Shown: piece by piece, positions 43,275-53,239 of the stretch
Layout: every line of letters starts with the position of its first letter
Numbering within the stretch: the first letter of the stretch is position 1
Assembly: GCA_000507305.1 (NCBI GenBank)
Contig: DF240846.1
Location: 1-64,000, forward strand
From: Breviolum minutum Mf 1.05b.01
Taxonomy: Eukaryota > Sar > Dinophyceae > Suessiales > Symbiodiniaceae
DNA length: 64,000 nt
Direction: 5' to 3'
Notes under the pieces: model-generated
What the model saw: the letters and a program-made list of their open reading frames with translations, nothing else
What the model was told of the DNA's origin: nothing
The model's database searches: none
Program-made: the position numbers and the translations under genes

Positions 43275-44867
43275 TCAGCCGCGGCTCCGCTTTTCCCTAT
43301 GATCCTTGTCCCTGCGTCGACGGCGATCCCGGTCGCGATCCCTCTCACGATCTTCTTCATCACGTCCACGACGGCCTCTGTTGGTGTCCACCACGTCAGG
43401 GCAGCTCCTGACTCTTGGCTTTGCTGTGGACCCTGCTGCATCTGCAGCTGCAATTCCAGGTGGTCGTGGATGCGGAAAACCTGGGCACAGACCCCATCCC
43501 AATGCATTTTGGCCAATTATAATGTGTAAGCTGAATTGAAATTTGAAAACTTAAGTTACAGGCTGCATAAAGAACAGGAAGACTCGACTTAAAGCCAAGA
43601 TACTCTTCGGAGCCAACTGCCAACCCTCATTGGCCAGAAACGTCAACAAGGCATGCATACTTGCTGTGTCCACCCCTGATGATGGAAGCATCGCAGCCAA
43701 AGCAGCACCAGATGGAGCTTTTGGTCCTGCCTCGATTGATCACAATGAGTGCTAGCTAACTTAAGTTAAATTCATTCGATTAAACCACAAAAAAATACTA
43801 AATTAACCTAGCCACCGGGCCCACTGCTCCAGAAGATGCTGGAGTCGAACCAGCAGGCAACCCAGCCACTGCAGCAGCTGTCTCCACCACATCTGCCGCA
43901 CTTGGTTCCTTGTGCGATGGAGGATTCTTTGGCTCATTGGGCTTGAGGTGCTTCCCCACAGAGCCTGGGTTGTATTTTTCCAAGCAAACGCAAACTTCAA
44001 AAAATACAACATAAACAAACCACTCCAAAAAATATATAAAGCATACTATGGCTTATAGTCGAGAAACCCTTCGGAGATTTCATTCTCGGCTCAGGCATAG
44101 GCTCGATGGGCTCCTCCACCACCTCTTCATACTCTTCCTGCAAATATTGATCGACATACTGCGTTGATTAATTTAGTCGATTAATATTAACAATAATTTT
44201 TGTTGTACTTTATTTTAATTTCCAAAACTTAACTAATTTAAACCAAGTAACTGCAGGTGAGCTATTGTGTTCACTGTCGTCGGTGGGCACTGTTTCTACT
44301 GGTGGTACTGGTGCTGCCATTGGTGCTGGACATTCTGGAGCATCTCGAGGTTTGTCGGATCCAGCAGACACCGTCACTGCACCTGAATAGACTGCCTTGG
44401 CATGTGCCACAGGTGGACCTGGAGGAAGAGCATCACCCGGAGAGCCACCAGGGACAAAGGGCACCCACAGCCATGCTTGCATCCATGCACCAGTCGCCTT
44501 TGGTGCCGGAGATGTTGGCATCAACTTCGGCCGGATCTCAGGGCGAGGAGGCACAACTGCCCTGGCTGGCACTATGGGAACTGGCTTTCGGCCGCCTTTC
44601 TTGCCACCTTTTCCATCTTTTCCACCGTCTTTTCCAGGTCCATCGCCGTCTTTACCTTGACCTTTTCCACCTTTATGACCTTCTCGGCGATCATCGCGGT
44701 CATCATCGTCGCGGTCATAGTACCTTAAAGGCTGCAAAGTGATTCTTAAGTTAATTTGATTTAAAATAATAACCTTAATTTCCCAATCACAATATTATGT
44801 GTAAAAATTGCCAATGTAAGATAAGAAACCGCCGGTTCGGAGGTGGGCTTCCTTCACCACTTGCCAT
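43275..44867 (-). CDS. Gene B: Arg/Asp- and Gly/Lys/Asp-rich, probably disordered protein
   Basis: Exons: 44867-44830 (ATG, MASGEGSPPPNRR), 44723-44252, 44137-44053, 43964-43816, about 43730-43568, and a last exon starting at 43465. The second exon reads YYDRDDDDRDDRREG, then a G/K/D repeat (KGGKGQGKDGDGPGKDG), then a Pro/Ala-rich part. The third is acidic (EEYEEVVEEPIEPMPEPR). The last exon has a frame with EEDRERDRDRDRRRRRDKDH ending in TGA, resembling RD/RE tails of RNA-binding proteins. The phase from the previous exon instead favours another open frame (VFRIHDHLELQLQMQQ) ending in TAG at 43271, so the C-terminus is unresolved. No folded domain is recognised. Its place in the element suggests an accessory nucleic-acid-binding role, which is inference. 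Confidence 0.55.
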
Positions 44868-45485
44868 CGCACCCACACATGTATAGATCGAGATCACTAC
44901 AGCTGATCTAAGCCGAAAAAGATCGATAAAATAAATAGTCCAAGAAACATGCAACTTCAGTTCGAGTCCATGACCTCCCACACCGATATGCTTTGGCACC
45001 TCGTTCAGGAAAAGCAGCTGCTTGCAGCACAGCGCAGCGGACTTCCAGCAGCACGGATCAGCTCACCATGTCGCAGGCTCGCCTGGCATGATGTAAATTA
45101 AGCAGGTTATAGGTTAAACTTAAATTATCATATTAAAAGCAAAAAACATGGTGCTCATAATTTAATTCAATCAGATTGCTGGAGCTCATTATGAATTACA
45201 TGCCGCACATCCTTTTTCCTGTTTTCGCAGAGGCCAATCGTATGTAATGCAATATCCCCTATTGCAAATGGCAGCTACCAGCCTAAGGCCAGTCCATGGT
45301 AGTTTAGGACAACATTTCCGATCTCCAGAATGCAGTTTTTGATGTTTATTGCTTTTTGCCTATAACATTAAAATAGATTATTGTAATCCACAGGCCTAAA
45401 TTACTTTTTAAATTAAACCATGGATGGCCACGCTTCGGGATGCCAAACTCCAAAATCTTGGGGCGCCGATGTTAGACAATCGGTC

Positions 45486-48299
45486 TCAAGCCACTGCAGC
45501 AGCTACCGCAGGAGCAGGAGCATCAGGCTTAAGCCACCGGTCGTAAGCAGCACCAGCACTGGTGGCAATCCGTGTTTTCAAGACATGGGCCGTCTCAGAA
45601 TCCGCAAACTCCAGGTAGTTCTTCTCCCGCTCCAAAGAATCAATGACATATAGGCACTGCTGGATGCATACAGCAACGGTCGGGTAGACAGCTGAAAAGT
45701 AAAATCGCTGGAACTTCTTCTTGTAGTCCTAGGTGCCATTTGAATCCTACCTGCTAAAAAACTTAATTTTCGTAATGATGTACGAGGCCATTTCCTTAAG
45801 GAGTTCAAAAAAAACCTATGATCCATGCATCTAAGTTACTTGCACAACCTTGACTCCAGCTGCGGGGCGACTCCAATAGATCACCATCTCAAGCCCTTCT
45901 CCCACCGAGGATTCTTTTGCCTTTCTCACATGCAGCTTGTGAACTGATTTGTCGTAGGTATCGTTGCCATCCTGCACGTACTTCGTCAGAAGGTCGTAAA
46001 ACTCTTCCTCCATCACAGGATCCACGTAGGAAGAAGGAGCAGCCTTGACCATTCTTCGAGGCCTTTTCGCTTTTGGTTCCTCCACCTTGGCCGTCTCTTT
46101 GTCGCCACCTGCTTTCTCAGCATCAGTTTTCTTTTTCTTGTTTGGCCTCGTTTCAGGCACATCATCGGTTTTCCTTGGACGGCCCTTTGCTTTGGCTTTT
46201 GCTTTGGCAGCAGCCTCCACCTGCTGTTCCCAAGCTTTTTCAGCTTCCTTCTGTTTCTTCGCAAGCTCATCTTCGAACTCTTCCTCTGAAGCTTCGACCG
46301 CTTCTTCTTCTTCTCCTTCTTCATTGCCTTCATCCAAAGCTGTTGCAGCAGCTTCTTCCTCCATCTCCTCATCCAAAGCTTCAGCTGCTTTCTTCGCCTT
46401 CTCCTCCTCCAAAGCTTCAGCTGCTTTCTTTGCCTTCTCCTTCTCCAAAGCTGCTGCTGCTTTCTTCTTCTCCTTCTCCAAAGCTGCAGCCTTTTTCTTC
46501 TCTAAAGTTTCAGCTGCTTTCTTCTTCTTCTCCTCCTCCTCCAAAGCTTCTGCAGCTTTCTTTGCCTTCTCCTTCTCCACTTTCTTCTTCTCCTTCTCCA
46601 AAGCTGCAGCTTTCTTCTTCTCCAAAGCTTCAGCTGCTTTCTTCGCCTTCTCTTCCTCCAAAACTTCAGCCGCTTTCTTCACCTTCTCCTGCTCCAAAAC
46701 TTCAGCCGCTTTCTTCGCCTTCTCCTGCTCCAAAGCTTCAGCTGCTTTCTTCGCCTTCTCCAACTCCTCAGCATTTTCCTTCTCTTTCTTCGCATCCTCC
46801 TTCTTTTGAAGCTCCTGGGCCCTCATTTGTAGCTGCTGCCTCCGAAACTGCACGTCCTCGGAGCTCTGAGCTAACTTGGCCAACTCATCTTCAGCACTCT
46901 TCATGACGGCGACTTTCTCCACATGAGGAGCTTCAAACATGGGCACCGTGCTTTTGGTGTCTTCAGTGGAACCTGAACATGCAGGGCGCTGCACATTAGC
47001 AGAAATTATGATGGTTGTTGAAAATTAATGCTGTCACTGATTGATTTTGGATGATTTTGGCAAACTGCATGTATGATCAAAAATCAAAAACTATATTTAA
47101 CACATGACTTAATTTATCTTATATTAGCCATCGGGCCTGTAGAAGCACTGGCTTTGGACAATGCTTTGCTTGCAGTATTCTCAGCTTCTGCTGCTTTGCG
47201 CAACTTCAACCTGACAGGCATTGTACAATTAAATTTTGCACCCTCACACCCTTGTTGAAGTCTAAAGTTTAAAGATGACATGTTCAATTAACCTAAATTA
47301 AAATTATTTAAAATTGATGTGTCCAAGTCGCATTTCTTGCAGGTGCTGCCGCCGAACAGCCAACTCAATGAGCGAGGGACCTGTGCCTCGCTGGGGAGTC
47401 TGCTCAGAAGGCATGGTCTTGGCATCAACATTGGCCAAAGGAGGTGCAGGCACAGGCTGAGGTAACGCTGATGCAGCTGGCGAGGCAGATGTTGAGGAAG
47501 CCGGCGATGCAGCATTGGAATGCACTGGGCTCTTGGCCTCCAGGGATTAATTTAGCTTAATGCTTGCAATTAAAACTACAACTCAGTTGAGTAAATTAAA
47601 ACGTTTTAAGGTACCAGAATTTAAGATGTGTCCTTCACAGCAGCCGGCGTCTTATTCGGCTTCCAGTTTTGCACATCCACCCCATAGGCCACCAGCTGTT
47701 CAAGGAAGAGGAGGTCCTTGGTCGATTACCAGGCTGCCAAGTCAAATTCGAATCGTAAAATAGATAAACTATAATAAACTGAAGTTTAAACCGTACATGT
47801 ATTGATCCAAATGGAAAATAAAATGATTCGGATACCAAGAAAAGAAAATCCAGTATAAATTTCATCGAGCATCAGTTGGTGCCTTAGGCTTATAGGTCAA
47901 TTGTTTCACCAGCCCATATAGATATCTTAGACTCCAGGCCTCATCTTGAACTGTTTTAAACGAAGGATTTTTGCCATGGGCTTCGTAGAACTTCACCAGC
48001 TCCTCGCGCAGCTTCGCTATGCAAGGCACCTTGTCAGGAGCCTGACTCATAGCCTTTGTCAGTGGCAACATCGCTTGGTGGTTGTGACGTAGGTTCGCCA
48101 TTGTTTTGGCCACAGGTGAATCGGAAGGCTGTTCCGCTTTGTCTTGAGGAGGTAGCTCCACCACCAAACGTCCAACATTCCTCATGCGATCTCGAAGCCG
48201 CTGCACCGAATCCCAGGCCTCAAAGAGCTGCCCCAACTGCCCAAAAGTTGCTGCTTGACTGCCATCGCCCAACTCCGAACCATCACCAGCAGAAGCCAT
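45486..48299 (-). CDS. Gene A: ~718-residue Lys/Glu/Ala coiled-coil protein
   Basis: Six exons: 48299 to 47883 or 47874, 47716 to about 47633, 47537-47332, 47210-47137, 46972-45840 and 45728-45486 (TGA). All phases agree. It starts MASAGDGSELGDGSQAATFG, has a helical N-terminal part (WDSVQRLRDRMRNVGRLVVE), a short LVAYGVDVQNWKPNKTPAA motif, then a long exon dominated by KKAAEALEEEKAKK-type repeats. A basic segment (KRPRRMVKAAPSS; also RPNKKKKTD) resembles a nuclear localisation signal. It ends with a helical domain including YKKKFQRFYFSAVYPTVAVC and AAYDRWLKPDAP. The repeats predict a long single helix or coiled coil. No enzyme motif. It is the first gene in the right-to-left array and may be structural or DNA-associated. 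Confidence 0.65.
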
Positions 48300-49340
48300 T
48301 GAGGACAGTGCTGGATGTACTACAAACTAATGAAAGAAATTGACCATGAACGTTGGAGAAAATTCAAATCATCATTATCGAGAGTAAGTCAAATCAATTC
48401 AGATTACATGTCGCCATGTGCCATGTACACCACTTTTCTTGAGCATATATTGCTGCTATTTTTTTTCAGTCACCAACTCGATCCTTCAGAACAGCTTAGG
48501 CTAACCCTTACAGCCCTAGCTGAAAACATGTCAGGAGCACCATGGCGATCGCACACGCTGCACCCCACGCAGCACATGCTCGAGCTGCCAATGCTGCGGC
48601 CGTCATACTATGCCTAAATTAACTTAATTGAATTAACTTAAAGAATTGTCAGACTACCAGGATTTCCTGTACTATATTAACCTTCAAGAAACTCTGCCTT
48701 TTAAACTACATTGATTTATCATGACTCATCAGAGCCGAACTATTACATTAGATCAGCAGCTATATTAGAATTAATCACATGGCTAAACCTATATTTTCCA
48801 CTGCTGCTTCAACAACTGTTATCTTATGCGCATGCTGCCACTTCGAGAAACTGAGTTTTTCCTCACATTTACTTTTATGTCGATTTTAAAATAAACTAAA
48901 TTTTAAAGCCATTAACACTCAAGTCTAAATCAAACAACCTGTATAGTCACTGTAGTCTTCATCAAAAGCTGCATTATCTTAAACCCTTATTTATGATCCA
49001 TGCTTACATTATAGCTCAGCCACTAAACCTATGACAACAACAGCTAGATTATCTCAACCCTGCCACTCCAACTAAATTAAGTTTCTCCCTTGCATGCTTG
49101 ATCTTAAACTACATGAAATCAATCTATAATTGCCAATCACACTTGCATCTAAATTATCTAATTTGTACTCTGCAGATCAAGCTACGCTATCTTAAAAAGC
49201 CTTTCTTTAAATGCTTCATCAAATGTTACACTATCTTAAAACCACAATTAATGATCCTACCACCTATCCTATACTAAATTATCTTATCCTGAAGGACTTC
49301 AAGACCCCTTTTTTGAAAGGAAATCACTGGTAATCCAATT
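48300..49340. other. Upstream/right end region of the giant element
   Basis: No long coding frame. A short minus-strand ORF near 48615-48510 (MTAAALAARACAAWGAACAI) is hydrophobic and Ala-rich, and could be a leader exon or chance. The rest is AT-rich with repeated ATTAAATTATCTTA-like words. The promoter for gene A is expected here but no motif is identifiable. Confidence 0.35.
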
Positions 49341-49341
49341 C

Positions 49342-49388
49342 TCGCCTCTCTCCGGTTTGGTGCTAAAATTCCTACACCTCCGCAAAAA
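49342..49388 (+). repeat. Right subterminal repeat cluster
   Basis: ATTCTCGCCTCTCTCCGG then CTAAAATTCCTACACCTCCGC. The words and their order resemble the left cluster at 32153 (TTCTCGCC, TCTCCGC, CTAAATTCT, TACACCT) and are in the same plus orientation, not inverted. Confidence 0.6.
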
Positions 49389-49408
49389 AGCACGCTTTTT
49401 TCAGAAAA

Positions 49409-49446
49409 TGTAATTATTTCTACTCTTTTGGCTTAGCTGGTATATA
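49409..49446 (-). repeat. Right terminal inverted repeat of the giant element
   Basis: Plus strand ends CTTTTGGCTTAGCTGGTATA. The reverse complement matches 32086-32123 at 35 of 38 positions. Flanked outside by CATATATATAG. Confidence 0.85.
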
Positions 49447-49889
49447 CATATATATAGTTGCACCTAAAATGAAATTTAAATGAATAAACCTATACTCATC
49501 AAATCCATGTATGGTGTATTTGCCTGGTTGATTGAAAATTTATAATCGCTTATGATAAATGATTATGTAACTGTGTAGGATTTCATTCCCTAAAAAAAAA
49601 TCAACCACCAGGTGATTTAAAGTGACCTTTTGATCCCCGATTGCTGGAAGTCACGAATAAGCTTTGAGAGGGACTGTATAGTTTGCCATCCCCCCAACAA
49701 AGGTCACAAGCAGAATTGCGAGGTAATTACTTTATCATAGTTTAGCCCATGATTTACAGATTTCTATACATCGCTTAATTTCATCCACTAAAAAAAATAA
49801 CCAACCCATCGTTTCTTCGATGTATTTCATATGTCCGTGTGTTTTTTGTTTTGGATTTTTGTTGAAACCGCCGCTGTGTGCCAGGGTAC

Positions 49890-49970
49890 CAAGTTGAGAA
49901 TCACATAGGCTGAGATGGCAATGTAACCAAAGCAGAAAATCCAAATATATGGTTGCTTCTCCATGAGCTC
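49890..49970 (-). CDS. Exon resembling a voltage-gated cation channel S6 segment
   Basis: An 81-bp exon, phase 0 to 0, lies between GGCCAG|GAG (AG|G acceptor) and TTG|GTACCC (GT donor). It reads ELMEKQPYIWIFCFGYIAIS followed by AYVILNL. A charged linker followed by an aromatic-rich hydrophobic helix ending VILNL matches the S6 helix of four-domain Na+/Ca2+ channels, where Asn-Leu is highly conserved. It lies 444 bp outside the right end of the giant element on the same strand, so the element may sit in or next to a host channel gene. A single exon cannot prove the family. Confidence 0.45.
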
Positions 49971-50639
49971 CTGGCCGTGGAAAAAAAAACAACAACAAAT
50001 CTGACATCATGATGTCTCAGGAAGTCCAAATACCAAACTTTGCCTCTTGGTAGTGGGGAATCCTTTATATGAATCATCCCAAAGACTATTCTTGGTCTGG
50101 TCTTGGACTTCCAGGGACTTTCAGTTCATCAGTTCCTGGCAATTCTGCAATTCGTGACCTATTTGGGGATGGTGAAAACGTGACCCTTTCGGAAAGGGCT
50201 TAAATGACCTCCAACCACGGGAATCAAAAGGTCACGAATTGAATCACCTGCACATCATGAGTTTGTTTGATGTTTTTTGTTTGGTGCAAATGTTTGTTTA
50301 GATTGCTGAGATGTTTGTTGTTTGATCGATGGAGGAAGTTCCAAGACTGGTGATGTATTTCATGGTGATCTAGGATAGTTGGAAAGTACGCCATGACCTT
50401 GAACAAATCCATGTATTAGGCCAAATTATTATATTTCATCATCTTATCATCATCTTTGCACTACTGCTCCAAACATCTTTCAAATCAAAACAAAACAGCA
50501 CTCAAAATCCACCCTGCAAACCCCCCAAACCCCCGCTCCGCCAGAAAATCACCCGCATTGTCAAAGAAGATGAAGCGTGTCATTGCCATGCAAGATTGAA
50601 TCCTTGAAAAATGGATCGAAGAGATCGAGCCGTGCTACC

Positions 50640-50794
50640 CTTGGAGGATCATCCCATGACTCGGATACGTGGTTATTAACCATTGTGATCGGTAAGTCCC
50701 CTTAAGGATGGAGTGGTTCCCCATTGAAAACGGCCTTTTCATGGCTTGTAAATGGCGGTTACTAAGCACTCACAAACTGCGATGATCCTCCAAG
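50640..50794. repeat. MITE-like foldback element, family F8
   Basis: CTTGGAGGATCATCCCATG and TGCGATGATCCTCCAAG are inverted ends, with GGTTATTAACCATTG interior. It directly abuts the following F4 element. Confidence 0.65.
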
Positions 50795-50896
50795 TGGTAA
50801 ACTAATATAGCAATGGAAATCTACCTTTTCCAAATAGGAAATACATCTTCAAATAAACGGAACATGTTCCATTGCTATATTAGTTTACCAGAGCGT
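50794..50896. repeat. MITE-like foldback element, family F4
   Basis: GGTAAACTAATATAGCAATG is mirrored by CATTGCTATATTAGTTTACC. The interior AAATAGGAAATACATCTTC is shared with 24414. Confidence 0.75.
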
Positions 50897-51144
50897 ATCC
50901 CTACACATCCAGTCATACCCCCTATAGAGCAGGCGTTTTTGGAAAGTCTGTTTTTTTTCTATGGCTCCAATGCATACTTGCTCAGTTTCGGTTTTTTGGA
51001 TGTATAGGGTTTCCATGATCATGCCATCTCAAATCTTCAATATATAGGCAAAACTTAGGTGCCCTGTTACATTGAGGTGTCTTCACGTGCTAAACAGTAG
51101 CACCGCATCTTCAAGGCGATAAAAAAAACTCACCAAATTTAAAG

Positions 51145-51237
51145 GCTAGTTGGTGGTTTCAACCCATTTGAAAAATATGAGTCAAAATGGGAATCTTCCC
51201 CAAGTAGGGATGAAAACAAAAAATGTTTGAAACCACC
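51145..51237. repeat. F1 element flanked by 15-bp direct repeats
   Basis: CTAGTTGGTGGTTTCAACCC to TTTGAAACCACC. CACCAAATTTAAAGG occurs at 51130-51144 and at 51234-51248. Four bases overlap the terminal sequence, so the true duplication is 11-15 bp. Confidence 0.75.
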
Positions 51238-51616
51238 AAATTTAAAGGGTATTTGAAAGGGACGTTTCCAAAAAATTTGCCAAGATAAGCTTGTTGGTCC
51301 TAGCTGATACTATCGCTTCGTTGGTGGATTTTGCCACTTTGAGAATTTTCTCCAGCAAAGTCACCCGGTGATTTATAACTTCGTATTTGGGATGTTGCAT
51401 ATGGTTTTTTCACTGTTAGGTCGAAGGGCACAAGATTTGAAGGGCTTTTGGATAAGAATCATGCAATTTGTGTTTTCCTAAAACATATATGGTTGGAACA
51501 AGTTGATATACAAACATTTATTCCCACTCTCAGATGGTGACTTAATTTCATACGATGTAATTGGTGATAAACAACTCATTTCATGGGATTTGAAAGGATT
51601 TGCACCGAAAAAAAAC

Positions 51617-51712
51617 ACCTAGGTGGTGATGAAACCACCCATCTGAAAAACATGCTTCTCAAACTGGGATCATTTCCACTACAAACTATCTTAAAACAAA
51701 AAACCACCACCC
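51617..51712. repeat. Diverged F1 element
   Basis: CTAGGTGGTGATGAAACCACC at the left, core AACATGCTTCTCAAACTGG, and AACCACCACCC at the right. Confidence 0.45.
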
Positions 51713-51899
51713 AAACCCCAAAAAATCCCAAGCCAACCAAAATGTCGTCTTTAAAGGTGTCTGACAGCCGCAAGAGAGAGAACACGGATTTTCCCGGAAA
51801 GATGGGAACCCAGACAATCCATTTTGGAAGTTCCAGGCCGCAGTGCCTGGCAGTTCCCGTGACGTTCCTTCCATGAAATCCTGATTGGTTCATGGGAAT

Positions 51900-51997
51900 C
51901 TAGTTGGTGGTTTCAACCCATCTGAAAAATATGAATCAAATTGGATCATTTCCCCAAATAGGGATGAACATAAAAAATAGTTGAAACCACCACCTAG
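51900..51997. repeat. F1 element flanked by 18-bp direct repeats
   Basis: CTAGTTGGTGGTTTCAACCC to TTGAAACCACCACCTAG. The 18-mer TGATTGGTTCATGGGAAT lies immediately on both sides, at 51882-51899 and 51998-52015, giving a precise insertion boundary. Confidence 0.85.
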
Positions 51998-52689
51998 TGA
52001 TTGGTTCATGGGAATTCTTATAGTGGCCGCCGATTTTCATCTCTAGATAACTGGGTAATATGCAAGCTGTTGGATAGGGAACTACAGGAGGGCATGAGAG
52101 CCACGAAACAAGCCTGTTACTTTCCATGGGAAATCCTAGTCGTTTAATAGGGATCCTTATTTCATGGTTCATATTAAAATGACTATATATACCTGGCTAG
52201 AATTTCATGCCCGTAAATTCCCCTAAACAACCAGGTGCCCTTTTTTCATTACTCAAAATCATCTGGTCAAAAGTTACTGCAAACATCCAGTCACACCTGG
52301 TGAGGATCCGTGGGAAACCAACCGCAAAAGACGATCTCCTAAGAAATGTAAGGCCTTTAGGGGTTCCAAGCACCCCCTCACCGGATTTTGTATGTCTAGG
52401 GCTACACGGTTGTTCTTTAGTAACAATAAGAGTGGCCCTCTTACATGTTCTCTTGTAGACCATAAAACATAATAACATATAATTTTCAAATGTATCAGGA
52501 AAAACCATCCAAAAAACTTAGGATGAGGTTGGTTGACCAGTCAGTACCCCATGCCTCGTTCAGCAGTACCCCATGGCTCGTATCGTCCAATGAGTTCCAT
52601 GGCAATGATTCCAAACCTCGGAATTCGATGTGACCAACGTTGTGGGTAAATAGCCTCAAGGCCCTAACAGGGTATATATTAGCTATGCC

Positions 52690-52836
52690 TACAAGGTGTG
52701 TCCAAAAACCAGTTATAAGTGGAGTTTTCAACCCCTATAAATGGCCGACAATAACTGGGTTTCACCGGGTGAAAAAACCCTTGATCATAGGAGCTATAGC
52801 CCTAGTTATAACTGGTATAGAAGGCCCACTTTGTAC
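52690..52836. repeat. MITE-like foldback element, family F7
   Basis: ACAAGGTGTGTCCAAAAACC and TAGAAGGCCCACTTTGTA are imperfect ends around CAGTTATAAGTGG / CTAGTTATAACTGG. Confidence 0.6.
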
Positions 52837-52926
52837 AAACACAAATTGGCGACTATTTGGGGGGAGTCTTACAGGGTCAGGGCAGGAACCAAAATATATC
52901 ATCCTTGTTCAATCAAAGATCGGCCA

Positions 52927-53060
52927 TCAGACATCTGCAGCACAACCTTCTTCGAATCCTCCGACCAGCTGATCAGACTGCTTAATCTGACCACACATTT
53001 CTGCAATCAACGCTCTGATGCGATCGCCAGCTTCCATTCCGGCCTGTAGAGCTGCAGACC
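52927..53060 (-). CDS. Possible terminal exon, GSAALQAGMEAGDRI motif
   Basis: After an AG|GG acceptor the minus strand reads GSAALQAGMEAGDRIRALIA, then EMCGQIKQSDQLVGG, ending GCAADV and TGA. GSAA..AGM.AGDRI is like the end of a PDZ domain's binding groove, but the rest of the domain is not seen. Other frames here are also open, so the frame is uncertain. An upstream island (53086-53220) with a VTLGPSIW frame may be the preceding exon. Confidence 0.35.
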
Positions 53061-53239
53061 CTCTTGATCGTTGTAGAGCTAAAGCTCACCAGATAGATGG
53101 GCCGAGGGTCACCGTAGCAAGGCCAGCACTGTTCGCCGTGTCAAATCGCAACGTACAGAGGAAAACGGCCAGACCAAGCGCCCAACAAGTTGCGTGGCAT
53201 ACGCTGGCAATCCTGCACTGGAGCAAAGTTGGTTGATGT

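Larger units (their letters stand above)
32086..49446. mobile_element. Giant (~17.4 kb) TIR transposon with five minus-strand genes
   Basis: The two ends are inverted repeats: 32086-32123 and 49409-49446 match at 35 of 38 positions, including 26 identical outer bases starting TATATACCAGCTAAGCC. Inside each end lie CTCCGC/TTCTCGC-type subterminal motifs. The interior differs sharply from the flanks: AT-rich introns with TTAATTAA-like words, densely packed coding exons, and none of the MITE families that crowd both flanks. All five genes run from right to left, with the transposase-like gene E ending about 250 bp from the left TIR. The target duplication cannot be read because both ends sit in (TA)n. 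Insertion by the gene E product is inferred from position and motifs. I do not recognise a named superfamily from the TIR. Confidence 0.75.

Noticed and set aside
44257..44742. Plus-strand frames over gene B's large exon
   Set aside because: Low-complexity antisense of the G/K/D- and Pro-rich exon, whose minus-strand phases join cleanly to both neighbours.
46045..46906. Plus-strand frames rich in Ser/Phe/Ala or Pro/Leu/Ser
   Set aside because: They are antisense shadows of the Lys/Glu/Ala repeat exon of gene A, whose splice phases agree on the minus strand.
32086..49446. Endogenous giant virus or Polinton/Maverick instead of a TIR transposon
   Set aside because: No capsid, packaging ATPase, protein-primed polymerase or integrase motif was seen, the genes have many introns, and the TIRs are short.
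32086..49446. A host gene cluster with coincidental inverted repeats
   Set aside because: 35 of 38 matches at both limits of the MITE-free block, plus shared subterminal motifs, is hard to ascribe to chance. It remains the main alternative until other copies are found.
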